A DNA stretch of 64,000 bases from Acidovorax sp. A79 (lineage in GTDB: Bacteria > Pseudomonadota > Gammaproteobacteria > Burkholderiales > Burkholderiaceae_C), in contig NZ_AP028672.1 in assembly GCF_041154505.1 (NCBI RefSeq), positions 4,752,501 through 4,816,500 on the forward strand. The letters are read 5' to 3'. Shown one piece after another: positions 46,232 through 54,948 of the stretch (position 1 is the first letter of the stretch; each line of letters starts with the position of its first letter). The position numbers and the translations under genes are program-made. Below the pieces are notes generated by a model that was not told where the DNA came from, searched no databases, and saw nothing but the letters and a program-made list of their open reading frames with translations.

Positions 46232-47056
46232 GTGGACGTTGTATTGCTGGTCAAGGCCGCCATCATGGGCGTGGTCGAAGGCCTGACCGAGTTCCTGCCC
46301 ATTTCCTCCACGGGGCACCTGATCCTGGCGGGCTCGCTGCTGGGTTTCGACGACGCCAAGGCCAAGGTGTTCGACATCGCCATCCAGACGGGCGCCATCT
46401 TCGCCGTCATCCTGGTGTACTGGCAGAAGATCCGCGAGACGCTCGTGGCCCTGCCCACCGAGCGCCAGGCGCAGCGGTTCGCGCTCAACGTGCTGATCGG
46501 CTTCCTGCCGGCCGTGGTGCTGGGCCTGCTGCTTGGCAAGATGATCAAGGCGCACCTCTTCACGCCGGTCGTGGTGGCCAGCACCTTCATCGTCGGCGGC
46601 TTCATCATCCTGTGGGCCGAGCGCCGCCCGCCGTCCGCCACGCGCATCCAGACGGTGGATGAGATGACGCCGCTCGATGCGCTCAAGGTCGGCCTGGTGC
46701 AGTGCCTGGCCATGGTGCCGGGCACCAGCCGCAGCGGCGCCACCATCATCGGCGGGATGCTGCTGGGCCTGTCGCGCAAGGCGGCCACGGACTTCTCGTT
46801 CTTCCTGGCCATCCCCACGCTGATCGGTGCCGGGGTGTACAGCCTGTACAAGGAGCGCGCGCTGCTGTCGGTGGCCGACATTCCGATGTTCGCGACCGGG
46901 CTGGTGTTCTCGTTCGTCAGCGCCTGGCTCTGCGTGCGCTGGCTGCTGCGCTACATCAGCAGCCACAGCTTCGTGCCGTTTGCGTACTACCGCATCGTGT
47001 TCGGCATCGTCGTCCTGGCGACCGCATGGACGGGCTGGGTGCAATGGGCGGGCTGA
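46232..47056 (+). CDS. uppP: Undecaprenyl-diphosphatase UppP (BacA)
   Basis: A 274-residue inner-membrane enzyme that dephosphorylates undecaprenyl diphosphate, recycling the lipid carrier for peptidoglycan and giving bacitracin tolerance. Signatures are [18 protein letters not shown] (residues 15-32) and [15 protein letters not shown], which carry the catalytic Glu, Ser and Arg. Length is normal. The start is GTG at 46232, set by AAGGAG at 46221-46226. The preceding gap is filled by a palindromic repeat copy. Confidence 0.93.
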   Translation: MDVVLLVKAAIMGVVEGLTEFLPISSTGHLILAGSLLGFDDAKAKVFDIAIQTGAIFAVILVYWQKIRETLVALPTERQAQRFALNVLIGFLPAVVLGLLLGKMIKAHLFTPVVVASTFIVGGFIILWAERRPPSATRIQTVDEMTPLDALKVGLVQCLAMVPGTSRSGATIIGGMLLGLSRKAATDFSFFLAIPTLIGAGVYSLYKERALLSVADIPMFATGLVFSFVSAWLCVRWLLRYISSHSFVPFAYYRIVFGIVVLATAWTGWVQWAG

Positions 47057-47066
47057 TAATCCGCGC

Positions 47067-47912
47067 ATGAACCGTCCTGTTCCGTTTGCCTGTCTGTGGT
47101 CCTGTGCTGCGGCGCTGGCGTGCCTGGGCGCCACGCCGCTGGCGCGCGGCGCGCAATCGCGCGCTGCCGAGGGGCCGCCTGCCCCCCAGTTCAACTATGC
47201 GCTGGGCGCCATCATGGGCTCCAGCCCCGACTATGCGGGGGGCGATGGCCGCAAGAACAGCCTGCGGCCGGCATGGGCGATCGAGTATGGGCGCTTTCGG
47301 CTCAGCACATCGCGCGGGAGCGCCTTCATGGGCCACGGGCTCGGTCCACGCGAATCGGGTGCCAGTGCCACGTTGGCGCAGGGGGACCAATTTCACCTGG
47401 GCGCGTCGCTGCGCATCGACAAGGGGCGCGACGGATCGGATGCGCCCATCCTCGTGGGGCTGCCCTCGGTGCGCTCCACCTTGCGCGCGAGGGTGAGTGC
47501 CGGGTATGCGCTGACGCCGCGGTGGTCCGTGGGCGCGGGCTTCTCGCAGGACATTCTCGGGCGCGACGGGGGCGCGCAGATGTCCGCCAGCGTCGGGTAT
47601 GCATGGCCCGTCACCGCGCAGACCACGGTGACCTTCGGCGCGGGTGCCAGCTTTGGCGACCGCAGCTACCTGCGCGGCCATTTCGGCGTGCCGGCGGGCG
47701 GTGCCAGCCCCTTGCCGGCATTTGACCCCGGCGCCGGGCTGTACAGCGTGGATGCGGGCGTGGAGGTCATGTCCGCCATCAATCGCCACTGGGTCGTGCT
47801 GGGTGCCGCGCGCGTGTCGCAGCTCAAGGGCGACGCACGCCGCAGCCCGCTGACGGTGGAGCCCACGGGGTACTCCGTGACCGTGGGCCTGGCGTACCGC
47901 TGCTGCCGGTAG
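47067..47912 (+). CDS. MipA/OmpV-family outer membrane protein
   Basis: A 281-residue protein with a signal peptide (about 1-29, ending ARGA), then an outer-membrane beta-barrel pattern of alternating residues. NYALGAIMGSSPDYAGGDGRKN and the C-terminal GYSVTVGLAYRC are typical of MipA/OmpV, whose members help murein enzymes or act as porin-like proteins. It starts 10 bases after uppP, so it may be co-transcribed. The terminal residues are CCR rather than the aromatic end common in barrels. Confidence 0.8.
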   Translation: MNRPVPFACLWSCAAALACLGATPLARGAQSRAAEGPPAPQFNYALGAIMGSSPDYAGGDGRKNSLRPAWAIEYGRFRLSTSRGSAFMGHGLGPRESGASATLAQGDQFHLGASLRIDKGRDGSDAPILVGLPSVRSTLRARVSAGYALTPRWSVGAGFSQDILGRDGGAQMSASVGYAWPVTAQTTVTFGAGASFGDRSYLRGHFGVPAGGASPLPAFDPGAGLYSVDAGVEVMSAINRHWVVLGAARVSQLKGDARRSPLTVEPTGYSVTVGLAYRCCR

Positions 47913-48128
47913 CGGCGTGGGCGGACCTGGCCGCCGGTGCGAAAGAACGCGGTGGGGGCGAGAGCACCCGCAGGCAGGCCGGGGACGGGTGCCCATCGAA
48001 AGTGATAAGCTGGGGTAGACACACTGTTACCTGTAGCAGGGCAATGCGAAACGCGTTCCGCCACGGCGGGGCCGGCGCGTGTTGCCTCATCTGTTGATGA
48101 TCCTTTCCCCGCCGGGGGCTTTCGCCGC

Positions 48129-49460
48129 ATGATGCAAGACGAGCCTGAGTTGCCGCCGCCCGCCTACGCCGCCCGCAAGGAGTCCTGGTCCAAAGCGGAA
48201 TTGCTCGATCTGATCACCCGCAGCGCCGGGGCGACCATGGCTGTGGTGGACCGCAGCCTGACCATGATCTATGTCAACGATGAGTATGCCCGGTGGTTCG
48301 GCACCGTGCCCCACCACCTGATCGGAAAGTCCCTGGTGGAGGTGTACGGCGAGATCGATTGCGCGCGCTTCATGCCCTTTGTCGAGCGCGTGCTGCAGGG
48401 CGAGCGCGTGCAGTACCAGCGTCTGCTGCGCACGCCCTATGGCTTTGACGAGTGGCGCACCATCTGCCTGACGCCCTGGCACAACCCGCACGGCGTGATC
48501 GATGGCTTCATTACCACGGCGCTCGACGTCCATGAGCTGCAGGTCACCATGAACGCGCTGCGCGCCGCCAACCAGCGGCTTTCCTCGCACATGGAAAACA
48601 GCCCGCTCGCGGTGCTGGAGATGGACCACAACCTCAAGCTTCTGCATTGTTCGCAGCGTGCCGTGCAGCTCATGGGCTGGCTGCATGTGGCGGGGCTGGA
48701 GGGGCGGCTGCTGACGGAGCTCGTGGACCTGTCGTCCCAGGACGATGGGCTTGAGCATGCCCTGCAGCGCCTGCAGTCCGGGCAGGAGTCCCAGAACCGC
48801 GCGGAGACCTGCTTCACGCGGGAGGACGGGACCGAGGTGCATTGCGAGTGGTTCAACTCCGCGTTGACCGATGCCCAGGGCCAGGTCACTTCGATCATGG
48901 CGCTGGTGCAGGACGTCTCGGCCAAGATCCAGATCGCACGCCAGCAGCACTACCTGGCCAACCATGATTCGCTCACGGGCCTTTTCAACCGGGCGGCCTT
49001 TCAGAACCGGCTAGAGCAATCCCTGAGCCAGGCGCGGCGCAATGCGGGCTCCGTGGCGCTGCTGTTCATCGACCTGGACGGCTTCAAGGGCGTGAACGAT
49101 TCCGAAGGCCATCGCGCCGGCGACGAGGTGCTGCGCATCGTCGCCCAGCGCATTGCCAGCACGGTGCGTGCGGGCGACACCCTGGCGCGCCTGGGCGGCG
49201 ACGAATTCCTTGTCATGCTGGACCGGGACGTGACGCGCGATGTGACCGACACCATCGGCCAGCGCATCATTGACGCGCTGCACCAGGCCATGACCGTGGA
49301 AGGGCGGGATCTGTTCGTCGGCGCCAGCATCGGTGTCGCGGTGCACCCCCCGCTGGAGGGCGACATCGATGCCCTGATGAACCGGGCGGACCAGGCGATG
49401 TATTCCGCCAAGCGCGCGGGCAAGGGCCGGCTGCACTACGCGGACGCCGTCTGCCCTTGA
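48129..49460 (+). CDS. PAS-GGDEF diguanylate cyclase
   Basis: A 443-residue cytoplasmic diguanylate cyclase. Two PAS domains (about 20-140, starting TMAVVDRSLTMIYVNDEYARWF, and about 150-275, with ENSPLAVLEMDHNLKLL) precede a GGDEF domain (about 280-440). The active site GGDEF is intact, and RAGD five residues before it is the inhibitory c-di-GMP-binding I-site (RxxD). It should make cyclic di-GMP with product inhibition. It stands alone after the MipA gene with 216 bases between. Signal unknown. Confidence 0.88.
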   Translation: MMQDEPELPPPAYAARKESWSKAELLDLITRSAGATMAVVDRSLTMIYVNDEYARWFGTVPHHLIGKSLVEVYGEIDCARFMPFVERVLQGERVQYQRLLRTPYGFDEWRTICLTPWHNPHGVIDGFITTALDVHELQVTMNALRAANQRLSSHMENSPLAVLEMDHNLKLLHCSQRAVQLMGWLHVAGLEGRLLTELVDLSSQDDGLEHALQRLQSGQESQNRAETCFTREDGTEVHCEWFNSALTDAQGQVTSIMALVQDVSAKIQIARQQHYLANHDSLTGLFNRAAFQNRLEQSLSQARRNAGSVALLFIDLDGFKGVNDSEGHRAGDEVLRIVAQRIASTVRAGDTLARLGGDEFLVMLDRDVTRDVTDTIGQRIIDALHQAMTVEGRDLFVGASIGVAVHPPLEGDIDALMNRADQAMYSAKRAGKGRLHYADAVCP

Positions 49461-49506
49461 GAGCCTGCCGGACCGGGGGCCCCGGCGCCGGGGCCGCGCG
49501 GCTTGC

Positions 49507-50994
49507 TCAGCCGTTGGGCAGCCGGATGCTCTGCTGGAAGTGGAAGAAGTTCGAGGGGTCGTACCGCGCCTTGACCTGCTGAAGGCGCGGATAGGCCGGG
49601 CCCCAGTAGGCCGTGGGGAAGTCCTGCAGGCTCGCGTCCGGGTAGTTCTGGTACACATGCCCGTTCAGGAACGGCTTGACCAGGTTCATGAAGCCATCGA
49701 GCCAGGCTTCCATCTGGGTGCGCTCCTGCGCATTGGTCCAGAACACGTCCACCACCAGGTCTGCATCGACATGGCGGTGGATGAAGGCGCTGTCGGCCAC
49801 CGGGTAGCGGTTGATGGCGCCGCCATAGGGCTCCAGGTATGCGAGCGACCAGGGATTGGGGGAGGTCTGGAAGTAGTCGATGATGCGCTGCCAGTCCGAG
49901 CGCGACAAAGGCGCGCTGATGTAGCCGCTGGCCTTGGTCTCCGCCACGCCGTCGGGCAGGTTGTCCGGCAAGGTGTAGGGATGGTCCTCGAGCCAGATGT
50001 TCATCTCGGGGTAGGTGCCCGTCTTGTCGACCAGCAGCTGCGCGCTCGGGATCGCCATCAGCCGTGCGATGGCCTGCATGCCCGCCTCGCGCGTGCCGCA
50101 GAACATGCCTTGCACCATATAGACCGGCACACCGTTCTGGTAGCCCAGATTCATCATGTAGCCCAGCGCATCGGGGGCCCCGGTTTTCATGTAGTGGGCC
50201 TGCATCGTCGTGAGCACGTCCGCCGCGTGCGCCGCATCCCAGCTGATGGCCCAGGCCCACACCTGGTCCAGCCTCAGCATGCGGTAGGTGACCTGCAGCA
50301 GCACCCCGAAGTTGCCGCCCGTGCCGCCCCGCAGTGCCCAGTAGAGATCGGGGTTCTCCTGCGCGCTGGCGGTGACGATGGTGCCGTCGGCCAGCGCCAC
50401 CCGCAACGACTCCACGAGGTCGCTCTGGATGCCGAAGGCGCGCGACGTATAGCCGTAGCCGCCCCCCTGCACGAACCCGCCCACGCAGACGCTGCCGCAT
50501 GCCCCGGTGGGCACATGCCAGCCGGTGTGGTTCATGGCGCCGTTGAAATGATCGAAATCCGTACCCGGCAGCACGTAGACGCGCTCCCGGGCGGGATCGA
50601 GCACCACGCCCTGCAGTTCGCTCAGGTCCACCACCATGCCGCTGTTGACGGAATAGCCCGCCGTGCTGTGACCGCCGCAACGCACGGCCACCCAGACCTG
50701 ATAGGTGCGCGCGACGGAAAGGCATTCGAGCACATCGTTCTCGCACGCGCAGTACACGATGATCTCGGGATAGGCCTGAAACGCGGGATTGGACTCCTGG
50801 CGGGCCGCGTTGTAGTCGGGGCTCGATGGCAGCACGATGCGGCCCACCAGCCTGGCCTCCAGCGCAGCGACCGCGTCCCAGGTGAGTGTCGCGCCGGGCG
50901 CGTTCTGGGCGGTGGCCTGCCGGGCGGCAAGCGACCGGAAGTGCGCGATGCGGGCGTCTTTGGCAACGCGGGCGGGACTTTTGCGATGGGCCAT
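49507..50994 (-). CDS. FAD-linked oxidase of the berberine-bridge type
   Basis: A 495-residue flavoprotein. The FAD_binding_4 domain includes RCGGHSTAGY, whose His matches the 8-alpha-histidyl FAD link. GACGSVCVGGFVQGGGYG provides a nearby Cys like the second, 6-S-cysteinyl link of bicovalent enzymes. The C-terminus YDPSNFFHFQQSIR is the BBE domain end. Related enzymes oxidise sugars, alkaloids or other secondary metabolites. ATG 50994 was chosen for GAAGGA 9 bases upstream; a TTG at 51003 is also possible. No signal peptide is evident. Confidence 0.83.
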   Translation of the reverse strand: MAHRKSPARVAKDARIAHFRSLAARQATAQNAPGATLTWDAVAALEARLVGRIVLPSSPDYNAARQESNPAFQAYPEIIVYCACENDVLECLSVARTYQVWVAVRCGGHSTAGYSVNSGMVVDLSELQGVVLDPARERVYVLPGTDFDHFNGAMNHTGWHVPTGACGSVCVGGFVQGGGYGYTSRAFGIQSDLVESLRVALADGTIVTASAQENPDLYWALRGGTGGNFGVLLQVTYRMLRLDQVWAWAISWDAAHAADVLTTMQAHYMKTGAPDALGYMMNLGYQNGVPVYMVQGMFCGTREAGMQAIARLMAIPSAQLLVDKTGTYPEMNIWLEDHPYTLPDNLPDGVAETKASGYISAPLSRSDWQRIIDYFQTSPNPWSLAYLEPYGGAINRYPVADSAFIHRHVDADLVVDVFWTNAQERTQMEAWLDGFMNLVKPFLNGHVYQNYPDASLQDFPTAYWGPAYPRLQQVKARYDPSNFFHFQQSIRLPNG

Positions 50995-51087
50995 GGCGAA
51001 CAATCCTTCGTGAAAACGCGAAGTCCCGTGTTTAACTGAAGCCAGGCTGTTTGACCAGTTCGGAATGGCCCGTGTTGCCGGCGGTGC

Positions 51088-52878
51088 TCAGGCGGAGGAC
51101 AGTGCGAGGTCGCCGGTATTGCGCCGAAGGCAGAATTTGCCGCCCTGCTTGCCGCTGTACATGGCCGCATCCGCCAGCTTCAGAAGGCCGATGGCATCGT
51201 TGCTGTCGTCCGGGGCAATGGCATAGCCGATGGTCAGGCCCACTTCCACCCGCACGTTGCCCAGCGAGAAGGGCGAGCGGAATGCGTCCAGCAGCTTGTG
51301 CCCCAGCTCCTGCGCCTGTTGTTCGCTGCCCAGGTGGCCCGTCATCACGACGAACTCATCACCCCCCAGGCGGGCCACCACGTCGCTCTGGCGCACGTGG
51401 CCCTGCAGGCGCCGGGTCACCGCGACGAGCAATTCGTCGCCCACGTCGTGGCCGTGCTGGTCGTTCACGGGCTTGAACCCATCCAGGTCCATCACGTACA
51501 CGGCCAGCAGCTTGTCGGGCCCGCAGCGCGCCAGCGCGGATGCCAGCGCGATGTTCAGGCCGCGCCGGTTGGGCAGGCCGGTCAAGGGGTCCGTGTGCGC
51601 GAGGGAGCGCATGGCGTCGCGCTCGCGGTTGGCGTCCAGCGCCTCCAGGCGCAGTGCCTTGGTGCGCAGGCCCAGCACGCGCATGAAGAGCAGCATGTCC
51701 AGCGTCGCGCCGAACTCGAAGGAGTGCAGGGTCCAGAAGTTCACCGGCACCCAGCCACGGATCACGCCGATCACCGTGGCCGTGGCCGCGAAGTAGACCA
51801 GCCACGCCAGCAGCAGGCTGCTGCCCACGGGGTCGCCCTGGCGCGCGCGGCGCACGGCGCCCGGGATGCCCATGAGCGCGGGAACCAGACCGAGGATGCT
51901 CACGATGGCGGCAACGGCCGGCGTGCTCAGGATGTCCAGCGCATGGATGAAAGCCAGCAGCACGCACAGCAGGGCGCCACCGCGCATCGTGCGCAGCAGG
52001 AGGCTCTTGGGGCGGTGCCCCACGAGGGCCTGGCTGATGAAGAGAAACGATCCGCAGGTGGCCATCAGCGCGGACAGGCCCGCCGCGTGGACTTCGAACC
52101 AGAGGCTGTCCTGCCAGAGGTACTGCGTGCCCAGGCCGAAGAGATGCAGTGAGAACAGCAGGCTGCCCGTGAGCAGCAGCGCGTACTGGATGAACAGCAC
52201 GTCCCGCAGATTGATCCATTGCGCCAGGCTGTAAACCAGCAGGCACAGTGCCAGGCCCGTCAGGATGCCCTGCAGCATCTGCTCGTTCATCGCGGCGCTG
52301 TGCCATGCGGTGGGTTTGTTCAGCGTGACCGGCAGCACCATGGCGCCCCGGGTTTCCACGCGCAGCAGCAGGTCGTAGTCGTGCCCGGGCTGCATGGCGA
52401 GGGCCAGGGCGTGGGTGCGGCTGCGCAGCGGTCTTTGTGAAAAAGGCTGCAGGCTGCCCAGCGTGGCCTGCTGGCTGACATGGCCGTCTGTGGTGAGATA
52501 GACCTCGACGCGGTTGAGAACCGGGTAGTCGATGTCGGCGATCCAGATGCCGTCGGAGGTGGGCGATACCGTCAGCGGGATGCGGATCCACATGGCGTCG
52601 GACCGCACGCCCAGTGTTCCGCTGGTTCCGGGCGGCGCGGAGAAATCCGGGGCGCGGGCCATCGCATCCTGCACCGACTGCAGCCGCGTGGGATCGGCCA
52701 GCACCGTGACCGCTGGCCAGACGTTGACCGAAGGCACGTCGTCGCGCAGAAGCAGCCGGTCCGTGGCGGCCTGGCAGCCCTCGCCCGCGTGCACGAGCAG
52801 CAGCAGGCATCCCAGCACCCATTGCCAGGCCGGGGCCGGCAACCATTGCCACGGGAGCAGGGAAGGGACTGGGCGCAT
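51088..52878 (-). CDS. 7TMR-DISM GGDEF diguanylate cyclase (second of a pair)
   Basis: A 596-residue membrane receptor. A signal sequence (1-38) is followed by a periplasmic DISMED2-type ligand domain (about 40-190), a seven-helix membrane region (about 205-400) and a cytoplasmic GGDEF domain (about 430-585). GGDEF is intact and RQSD five residues before it is an I-site, so product inhibition is expected. The protein is paralogous over its full length to 53147-54931, as seen for example in WVPVNFWTLHSFEFGATLDMLL. Start ATG 52878 gives a proper signal sequence. It should translate a periplasmic signal into c-di-GMP. Confidence 0.88.
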   Translation of the reverse strand: MRPVPSLLPWQWLPAPAWQWVLGCLLLLVHAGEGCQAATDRLLLRDDVPSVNVWPAVTVLADPTRLQSVQDAMARAPDFSAPPGTSGTLGVRSDAMWIRIPLTVSPTSDGIWIADIDYPVLNRVEVYLTTDGHVSQQATLGSLQPFSQRPLRSRTHALALAMQPGHDYDLLLRVETRGAMVLPVTLNKPTAWHSAAMNEQMLQGILTGLALCLLVYSLAQWINLRDVLFIQYALLLTGSLLFSLHLFGLGTQYLWQDSLWFEVHAAGLSALMATCGSFLFISQALVGHRPKSLLLRTMRGGALLCVLLAFIHALDILSTPAVAAIVSILGLVPALMGIPGAVRRARQGDPVGSSLLLAWLVYFAATATVIGVIRGWVPVNFWTLHSFEFGATLDMLLFMRVLGLRTKALRLEALDANRERDAMRSLAHTDPLTGLPNRRGLNIALASALARCGPDKLLAVYVMDLDGFKPVNDQHGHDVGDELLVAVTRRLQGHVRQSDVVARLGGDEFVVMTGHLGSEQQAQELGHKLLDAFRSPFSLGNVRVEVGLTIGYAIAPDDSNDAIGLLKLADAAMYSGKQGGKFCLRRNTGDLALSSA

Positions 52879-52974
52879 GGTGCTCGTCAATGCGCTGTGA
52901 GTATAGGAAGGCCCGCAACGCCTGGCACGCGGTATTTGCGCACGCCGGGGTCCCGCGCTTCCAGGGAGGATGTG

Positions 52975-53175
52975 ATGCCCGCCCCGCCGGCCCCGCCCGT
53001 CCGGACGCTGTGGGCGCGCTGCCGGATGTTCGCCACAGCGGCCAGCGTGCCACTGCGCGAGCATGGATTCACGGCGGGCGCGTCGCCATCTGTGCTTGCC
53101 ATGTTGCTCCCCGGCCTGCAGGGCGACAAGGGGCTGCGGTGCTCCATCATCCCGCCAGCGCCGGTGTGGTGGTGA
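52975..53175 (+). CDS. Candidate small ORF with strong ribosome-binding site
   Basis: A 66-codon frame starting MPAPPAPPVRTLWARCRMFA, preceded by AGGGAGGA with 4-5 bases spacing, lies in the 268-base gap between two minus-strand GGDEF genes. Its last 29 bases overlap the 3' end of one of them antisense. No domain is recognised and it is hydrophobic only in part. The good ribosome-binding site is the sole strong point; it could easily be chance. Confidence 0.22.
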   Translation: MPAPPAPPVRTLWARCRMFATAASVPLREHGFTAGASPSVLAMLLPGLQGDKGLRCSIIPPAPVWW

Positions 53176-54931
53176 TGCGCCGCACCGAGTGCTTGCCGCC
53201 TTGTTTGCCCGCGTACATCGCGGCGTCTGCGTGCCGCATCAGGGCCTGCGGGTCCTCACTGTCCAGGGGCGCCAGTGCGTACCCGATGGTCAGCCCCACC
53301 TGGATGTGCAGGTGGCTCAATGTGAAAGGCTGCTCGAAGGCCCGCAACAGCGAGCGGCCCAGATCTTCGGCCTGCTCGGGCGTCGCCAGGTCGCGGGCCA
53401 TGATGATGAATTCATCGCCGCCGAGCCGGGCCACGAGGTCGGTCTGGTGCCGCACGTTGGCCTGCAGGCGCCGGCCCACGGCCACGAGCAAATCGTCGCC
53501 CACATCGTGGCCGTGCGCGTCGTTCACGGGCTTGAATCCATCCAGGTCCATGAGGTACAGCGCCACCAGCCGCTGCGGCGAACACTGGGCCAGCGCGGCC
53601 TCCAGGGCGTGCTGCAGGTCGCGCCGGTTGCTCAGTCCCGTGAGTGGATCGGTGTGGGCCAGCGAGTGCATCACGTCGCGCTCTCGCATGGCCTCCTGGG
53701 CCTGTGCCTTGGCGGCCTGGGCGCGCAGGCCCAGCACGCGAAAGAAGAGCAGCATGTCCGCCGTGGCGCCGAACTGGAACGAGTGCAGGGTCCAGAAGTT
53801 CGCGGGCACCCAGCCCTGGACCAGGCACACCATCACGGCGGCGGCCACGCCGAAGGCGATCCAGGCCACCAGCAGGGTGGCGCCGATGGGGTCTTTCTGC
53901 CGCACCCGCGCGACGGCGGCAGGCAGGCTGATGAGGGAAGGCAGGGTGCCCGCCAGGCTCATGAACGCGATGGCGATGGGCACGCTCAACCAGCCGAACA
54001 CGACGGCTGCGCAGACCATGGCCGTGATTGCTGCGCCCGCCCGCATGGTGCGTGCGTACCGGCTGCCCTGCGTGTGGCCGGCCAGGGTGTGGCCCAGGAA
54101 GAGGAACGAGCCCGCGAGGGCCGCCAGCCCCGCCACCAGGCCCGAATACCGATCCATCCATGGATTGCCAGGCCACAGGTACTGCGGACCGATGCCGAAG
54201 AACTGCAGCGAAAAGCCCGCGCTGCCCAGCACCACCAGCGCATAGAAGCCGAACATGGGATCGCGCTGCGTGACCCACTGCATCAGGCTGTACATCAGCA
54301 GGCAGAGCGCCAGCCCGTTGAGCAGGCCCTGCAGCATCTGCTCGCCCAGGGCCTGGCGCATGTGAATGGGCATTTCGCTGACCGTGATGGGCAGGATCAG
54401 CGGACCGGTGGCCTGCACGCGTATCAACAGGTCGTAGGGCTGCCCGGCCCGCAGGTCGAACACCATCGCCGGCGTGCGGCTGGACCGCTGCGTCTGGTCA
54501 GACGGGCTTGTGCGGACCTGCTGAAGCACCTGGCCGCCGCTGGCCAGGTACATTTCGGCCTGCAGCGAGCTGTAGCCGATATTGACCACCCAGGGGGTGC
54601 GCGGCGCCTCGGGCGCAATGATGGGGATGTGCAGCCACATCGCTGCCTTGTGCACGCCCAGCGAGCCGCCGCGCCGCGCGGGCGCCTCGAATTCGTCCAG
54701 GCGGCCCAGCATGTCCTGCGCCGAGAGCTGGTACGTGGGGTCGGCCTTGAGCGTGATGGCCTCCCAGGCATTCACTTGCGGCCTCTCCTGCGTGAGCACC
54801 AGGGGCGTGCCCGCCTGCGCGCCCACGGGCAGGGCCAGGGGAGCGAGCAGCCACAGCAGGATGGATGCCCTGCGGCAATGCGCGCGCCAAAGCCGGGCCA
54901 GCATCAGGAGAACGCGGGGCAGCAGGTGCAT
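53147..54931 (-). CDS. 7TMR-DISM GGDEF diguanylate cyclase (first of a pair)
   Basis: A 594-residue receptor with signal sequence (about 1-40), periplasmic DISMED2-type domain, seven-helix membrane region and C-terminal GGDEF domain. The catalytic RLGGDEF is intact, but at the I-site position the sequence is HQTD instead of RxxD (Arg shifted one residue upstream), so c-di-GMP feedback may be weakened. It starts 17 bases after the MpaB-like oxygenase gene on the same strand, implying co-transcription. The next gene is its paralogue. Ligand unknown; DISMED2 domains are thought to bind small molecules. Confidence 0.88.
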   Translation of the reverse strand: MHLLPRVLLMLARLWRAHCRRASILLWLLAPLALPVGAQAGTPLVLTQERPQVNAWEAITLKADPTYQLSAQDMLGRLDEFEAPARRGGSLGVHKAAMWLHIPIIAPEAPRTPWVVNIGYSSLQAEMYLASGGQVLQQVRTSPSDQTQRSSRTPAMVFDLRAGQPYDLLIRVQATGPLILPITVSEMPIHMRQALGEQMLQGLLNGLALCLLMYSLMQWVTQRDPMFGFYALVVLGSAGFSLQFFGIGPQYLWPGNPWMDRYSGLVAGLAALAGSFLFLGHTLAGHTQGSRYARTMRAGAAITAMVCAAVVFGWLSVPIAIAFMSLAGTLPSLISLPAAVARVRQKDPIGATLLVAWIAFGVAAAVMVCLVQGWVPANFWTLHSFQFGATADMLLFFRVLGLRAQAAKAQAQEAMRERDVMHSLAHTDPLTGLSNRRDLQHALEAALAQCSPQRLVALYLMDLDGFKPVNDAHGHDVGDDLLVAVGRRLQANVRHQTDLVARLGGDEFIIMARDLATPEQAEDLGRSLLRAFEQPFTLSHLHIQVGLTIGYALAPLDSEDPQALMRHADAAMYAGKQGGKHSVRRITTTPALAG

Positions 54932-54948
54932 CGGCGTGAGAACAACGG

